DNA of 56,414 nucleotides, from positions 1 through 56,414 of the IMG/VR virus record IMGVR_UViG_3300005253_000563; one strand, given 5' to 3'. The notes beneath the pieces were generated by a model. The model was not told the origin of the DNA. It worked only from the letters and a program-made list of their open reading frames with translations, and ran no database searches. The position numbers and the translations under genes were made by a program. Shown piece after piece: positions 53,312-56,414 of this stretch; positions within the stretch are counted from its first letter, which is position 1; each line of letters starts with the position of its first letter. Source of the stretch: a virus.

Positions 53312-56300
53312 TGTGCTAGACCCAGAGCTTGTAGGTCGTCAATGACTGCGTTGATTACTTGTTTGACATCAGCCACGTCAGCTACCAGTTTATCAATAGC
53401 ATCGTGAACCTTGTCTGCGTTAGCCTCACTAGAATACCCCCAACCCCCATTAGTAGCTACAAGGTCTCCCACGGCTGTAGCGGTAGGATTAGCATGTGTC
53501 TTGTCTGCTGTTGCGTAGGTCTGCGTATAGGCACCAGGTTGAACAATGGCTGTTACGCCAAAAAAGCCGAGTTTTGCGTTTAGGTAGTCCACGTAGAAGA
53601 CATCAGGGTCTTGCAGAAGAATGTCCGGCCCCGCCGCCCCTGTGTTGGCATCCCAAAGGAACGTCGGCTGGCTAACGGTGGGGAGGACAGAGCGATTAGG
53701 GGCCGTGTTGCCGCAGGCATTGATAAGCCTAGCGTCAGCGTCCGTCAGCGTACCTTTACCGACAGCTAACCAGAGAACGTCCCCGTTAAATGGGTTACTA
53801 GCAGTGCCATCACTACCTATGTCAAAGGTACTGTCAGGAATTGTAGGAATGTCAGTATTACCCGTGGAGGAAAAAGCAGCCCCCTTGACAGAGAGCGCAA
53901 TGTCTGTAGCTGTCCACGTAGCGATTATGGTTATCTCATCTTCTGCGCTAAAAGTATCAAGCACCCCCAAAGTCCCACCCCCGGCTATGTGCCTTCCTAT
54001 AGTCCACCGTCCATTGGAAGCCCAATATACCCCTATCCAGTCCGAAGCGAAACTTCCCCATTCAAAAAGACGATTATTGGCAGGAGCATCAGACGGATTA
54101 GCCGACGACCTTGATGGACGGCATCGAACAGCAACCCACCCTTGAGTTTCACCCAATTCTGCATCTGGGGCTGGGGCCTGCACGCGGTCTATACCACGTG
54201 ACACCGTACCACCATCCGTCTCGACGTAGGGTGTAGCGTTGGCCGGAGCTTCCGACTGAAATCCGTCAGCCTGCCACGTAATGCCCTGAGCTGTGTTAGT
54301 CTTGATATAAAGGCGGAACGTCGTTGAACCGCCACCTGTAGTAGCCGTCACGGACAAACGTGTCCACTCAGTAGTTAGTGTATGAGTCGAGCCTACCTGG
54401 AAGCCAGATACGTTATCCCAGAGAGCTACGTGAATTGTACCTCCACCGGTACCTCGCACCCAAACGGAGACCGTATATTCAGTGCCCGCCGAGGCAGCGA
54501 AAGCATGGTACACCCCTTCGTTCGCCGTCGAACCATTGGCCACAACCTCTAGGGACGCTGAACCGAACTTGAATTGTGATGTAATGCGCGAGAGAGCAGC
54601 GTCCCCAGAAACCACGAAGCCGGTAGTGTTTGTCTCGATTCCGCCATTAGTTACGAGATTGGTCGTTGGTTCCCAAATACCGAAGGAGGAGTCGGGGAAC
54701 ACACGGCCGTCACCCTCCAGGGCCAGAGCACGGGTCTTGTCCGTAATCTCGTTGCCAGAAAGCGTCAGTTCAATCTGGTCGCCGATGCCCAACTCGGGAT
54801 GAAGCGTCTGCCCCCATATCAAGCCATCTCGAATAACGGCGCCTTCTAGCTCAACTCCTGCCACGGCCGTACGTTCGTTGATGATATCCACCGCGAGCAG
54901 GCCATCGAATGAAGAATTGCCTGTTATATGTAATGTTCCATTGACTTCAAGTTTAGAGTCAGGTGCTACTTCTCCTATGCCGACCTTCTGAAAAGCGTCG
55001 ATAAAGATAGCACTGATGTTGTTGGTCCTAATGTCTAGGGGGTCGTCTGTGATGGTCCCCATAATTCCACCAACAGAGGAGGCGAAAAGAAATGTCTCAA
55101 CGTCATTTGTGCTGTCTCTAACCGATAGATTACTTGGGCCAGCTCTTGTTACCAGTAGGTCAGTTGCCGATATATCAGACCCGTCTATTCCTGCTCCCAC
55201 ATGCAACAATTCTTGAGGGGTGGTGGTGCCGATACCGACATTTCCATCGACAATCAAGGTGTTGATGTTCAGATTCCCACTCTCATCCCACTCGTACACT
55301 ATCACGTCTGCGATCTGCACCTTGTCCTCAATAGGAGAGGTGATGCTTCCTCCCCTGGTGCGGGTGATGCGGATACGGTAGTTGCCACTATGAACGACCC
55401 ATGCAGGACTGACTACATCGTCTGCTTCCCAGGCCATCACTCCAGTGTTCTGCATCCCGTTTGTGCCGTCCGCAGGGGAGAACGGTTCCCACAGCCCGCC
55501 CGCCTTAGAGTATTCAAACGTTGGCTTGACATCCTTGCTTGCTACGGTAGCTAAGAGAAACTCGATCTCAAAGAACTGGCCCGCGTCGCCTATGGTGATG
55601 GTGTCATTATCCGCGACGAAGAACACGATGTTGTTGCCCGCTGTGGTAAACTCTGTCAGTCTATCGACGGCTTTTACCAGCGCCACATCCATGTTCATGA
55701 ACGTACCTGAGAACTGAAGCATGGGCCCCACCAAAATACCGGCCTCAACGGCATGGACATCGGCTGAGCCCTCTGTGGCCAACACCTCTAGCGCGACAAC
55801 ATTTCCGCCCCCAGCTGCCGATTCGTCAATGTTTACGAGGATAGCTTCCTCGTCATCACCCGCGCCTATCGCACCCGTAGTCAAGACGATATCTTGTGCG
55901 TGGACATTACCTTGTCCAGCAGCGTCAACAATCAGTTCTAGTGCGTGCTCACCCGGGGCGGCGGCGGTGTGGAAGATATCCACGGCGCCATCATGGCCGA
56001 TGGTCATTAACTCCGTGCCAGCAGCATCGAAGTGGATTATGTCTTCGTCGGCGGACTCCTCGACCTGGACTTGGGTGTCGCCGTCAGCATCTACAAGAAG
56101 GTCGTTACCCCTCCAAGAGGGAGTAGTTTCGCCATTATCAATTCCTAGTACATTACGCGAGCCCGCGCTTGGGGCCGAAATGACTAGTTCATCCCATAAG
56201 CGGCCACTAGTCCCGACAATAAGAGAGCCCGCGTCCGGAATGTCAGATGTAGTGTCGGTGTGGAAGGCGCCGTCTAGTATGGCGTGCCCAATGGCTGTGG

Positions 56301-56414
56301 CCGGGGATACCCATTTAAGCCCCGTGGCCTGAGCACTATCGGCGACGAGGAGTGTATCGTTAGCCCCTACCCCCAACTCGGCTGGCGTAGAGGCTCCTGA
56401 GGCCCCGTAAATAC
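53308..56414 (-). CDS. Tail-fibre-like protein with carbohydrate-binding and LamG-like domains (N-terminus outside the window)
   Basis: At least 1035 residues; the frame is open to the right edge, so the start is missing. Parts in order: GASTPAELGVGANDTLL and ATGLKW, a common fibre/collar repeat; repeated VGIG..TP and SKLEVNG units typical of tail fibres and their trimer assembly; a galactose-binding/CBM-like domain (LVTNGGIETNTTGFVVSGDA...YTVSVWVRG); a LamG/concanavalin-like domain (WVAVRCRP...WIGVYWASNGRWTIG...ALSVKG); and a C-terminal coiled coil (KLVADVADVKQVINAVIDDL). Probable receptor-binding protein. No visible intramolecular chaperone. Confidence 0.8.
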   Translation of the reverse strand, partial: IYGASGASTPAELGVGANDTLLVADSAQATGLKWVSPATAIGHAILDGAFHTDTTSDIPDAGSLIVGTSGRLWDELVISAPSAGSRNVLGIDNGETTPSWRGNDLLVDADGDTQVQVEESADEDIIHFDAAGTELMTIGHDGAVDIFHTAAAPGEHALELIVDAAGQGNVHAQDIVLTTGAIGAGDDEEAILVNIDESAAGGGNVVALEVLATEGSADVHAVEAGILVGPMLQFSGTFMNMDVALVKAVDRLTEFTTAGNNIVFFVADNDTITIGDAGQFFEIEFLLATVASKDVKPTFEYSKAGGLWEPFSPADGTNGMQNTGVMAWEADDVVSPAWVVHSGNYRIRITRTRGGSITSPIEDKVQIADVIVYEWDESGNLNINTLIVDGNVGIGTTTPQELLHVGAGIDGSDISATDLLVTRAGPSNLSVRDSTNDVETFLFASSVGGIMGTITDDPLDIRTNNISAIFIDAFQKVGIGEVAPDSKLEVNGTLHITGNSSFDGLLAVDIINERTAVAGVELEGAVIRDGLIWGQTLHPELGIGDQIELTLSGNEITDKTRALALEGDGRVFPDSSFGIWEPTTNLVTNGGIETNTTGFVVSGDAALSRITSQFKFGSASLEVVANGSTANEGVYHAFAASAGTEYTVSVWVRGTGGGTIHVALWDNVSGFQVGSTHTLTTEWTRLSVTATTGGGSTTFRLYIKTNTAQGITWQADGFQSEAPANATPYVETDGGTVSRGIDRVQAPAPDAELGETQGWVAVRCRPSRSSANPSDAPANNRLFEWGSFASDWIGVYWASNGRWTIGRHIAGGGTLGVLDTFSAEDEITIIATWTATDIALSVKGAAFSSTGNTDIPTIPDSTFDIGSDGTASNPFNGDVLWLAVGKGTLTDADARLINACGNTAPNRSVLPTVSQPTFLWDANTGAAGPDILLQDPDVFYVDYLNAKLGFFGVTAIVQPGAYTQTYATADKTHANPTATAVGDLVATNGGWGYSSEANADKVHDAIDKLVADVADVKQVINAVIDDLQALGLAQ

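Noticed and set aside
55721-56332. 203-residue plus-strand open frame, Ser/Pro/Ala-rich
   Set aside because: Mirror of the tail-fibre coding sequence; composition is what antisense reading of such repeats gives.

Overview
The window is a slice of a tailed double-stranded DNA phage genome (Caudoviricetes-type). The evidence is a large terminase, a portal, a very large tail-fibre-like protein, a lysin and a complete phage replication and recombination set. I see no integrase or phage repressor, so a lytic lifestyle is the simplest reading. Both ends cut through genes (1-169 and 53308-56414), and tail-assembly genes and a recognisable HK97-type major capsid protein are missing, so the genome is larger than this window. 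I cannot name the host. Promoters look like bacterial sigma70 sites (TTGACA/T, 17 bp, TATACT), Shine-Dalgarno sites are strong (AGGAGG), and two minus-strand genes appear leaderless.

Layout. (1) 1-11960, minus strand: virion and packaging genes. In the direction of transcription these are a decoration-like protein, several small unknowns, a hairpin plus a strong promoter at 9.13-9.22 kb, two tandem paralogous virion proteins, a coiled-coil protein, small basic proteins, two HEVxH proteins that flank the large terminase, the portal, and Arg/Thr-rich proteins. (2) 12.0-12.23 kb: a divergent control region with two opposed, overlapping promoters and a terminator-like hairpin in the virion leader. 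(3) 12.2-23.6 kb, plus strand: an accessory run of more than 40 very small genes, many encoding Cys-rich zinc-ribbon proteins, with a 460-bp gene-free stretch (13869-14329) that looks like a replication origin and a 40-bp gapped element present twice. (4) 23.9-52.8 kb, plus strand: replication, recombination and nucleotide metabolism. This includes a UvsW-like helicase, HNH nuclease, DnaB-like helicase, TOPRIM primase, gp32-like SSB, RecA/UvsX, an SbcC/Rad50-type ATPase split into two genes around an SbcD-type nuclease, a PD-(D/E)XK nuclease, a UDG-PolA fusion, Dam and C5 DNA methyltransferases, a candidate small terminase, a degenerate PolA-like protein, a metallophosphoesterase, a deoxyribosyltransferase, a lysin and a DUF5664 (MazZ-like) hydrolase. 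(5) 52.8-56.4 kb, minus strand: two small membrane proteins (lysis candidates) behind a promoter embedded in a perfect inverted repeat, then the tail-fibre-like gene.

How it works together. Helicase, primase, SSB, PolA and recombinases form a self-contained replisome. Small genes overlap by ATGA, GTGA or TAATG and are probably translationally coupled in long operons. Most notable points: the split Rad50-like ATPase; a second, catalytically dead PolA-like protein; three genes whose coding frames lack ATG/GTG/TTG where the gene must begin but carry a well-placed Shine-Dalgarno site before ATC (or CTG); and a 250-bp region of long perfect repeats at 26.6-26.84 kb. All family names come from reading motifs in the translated sequence; no database search was run.
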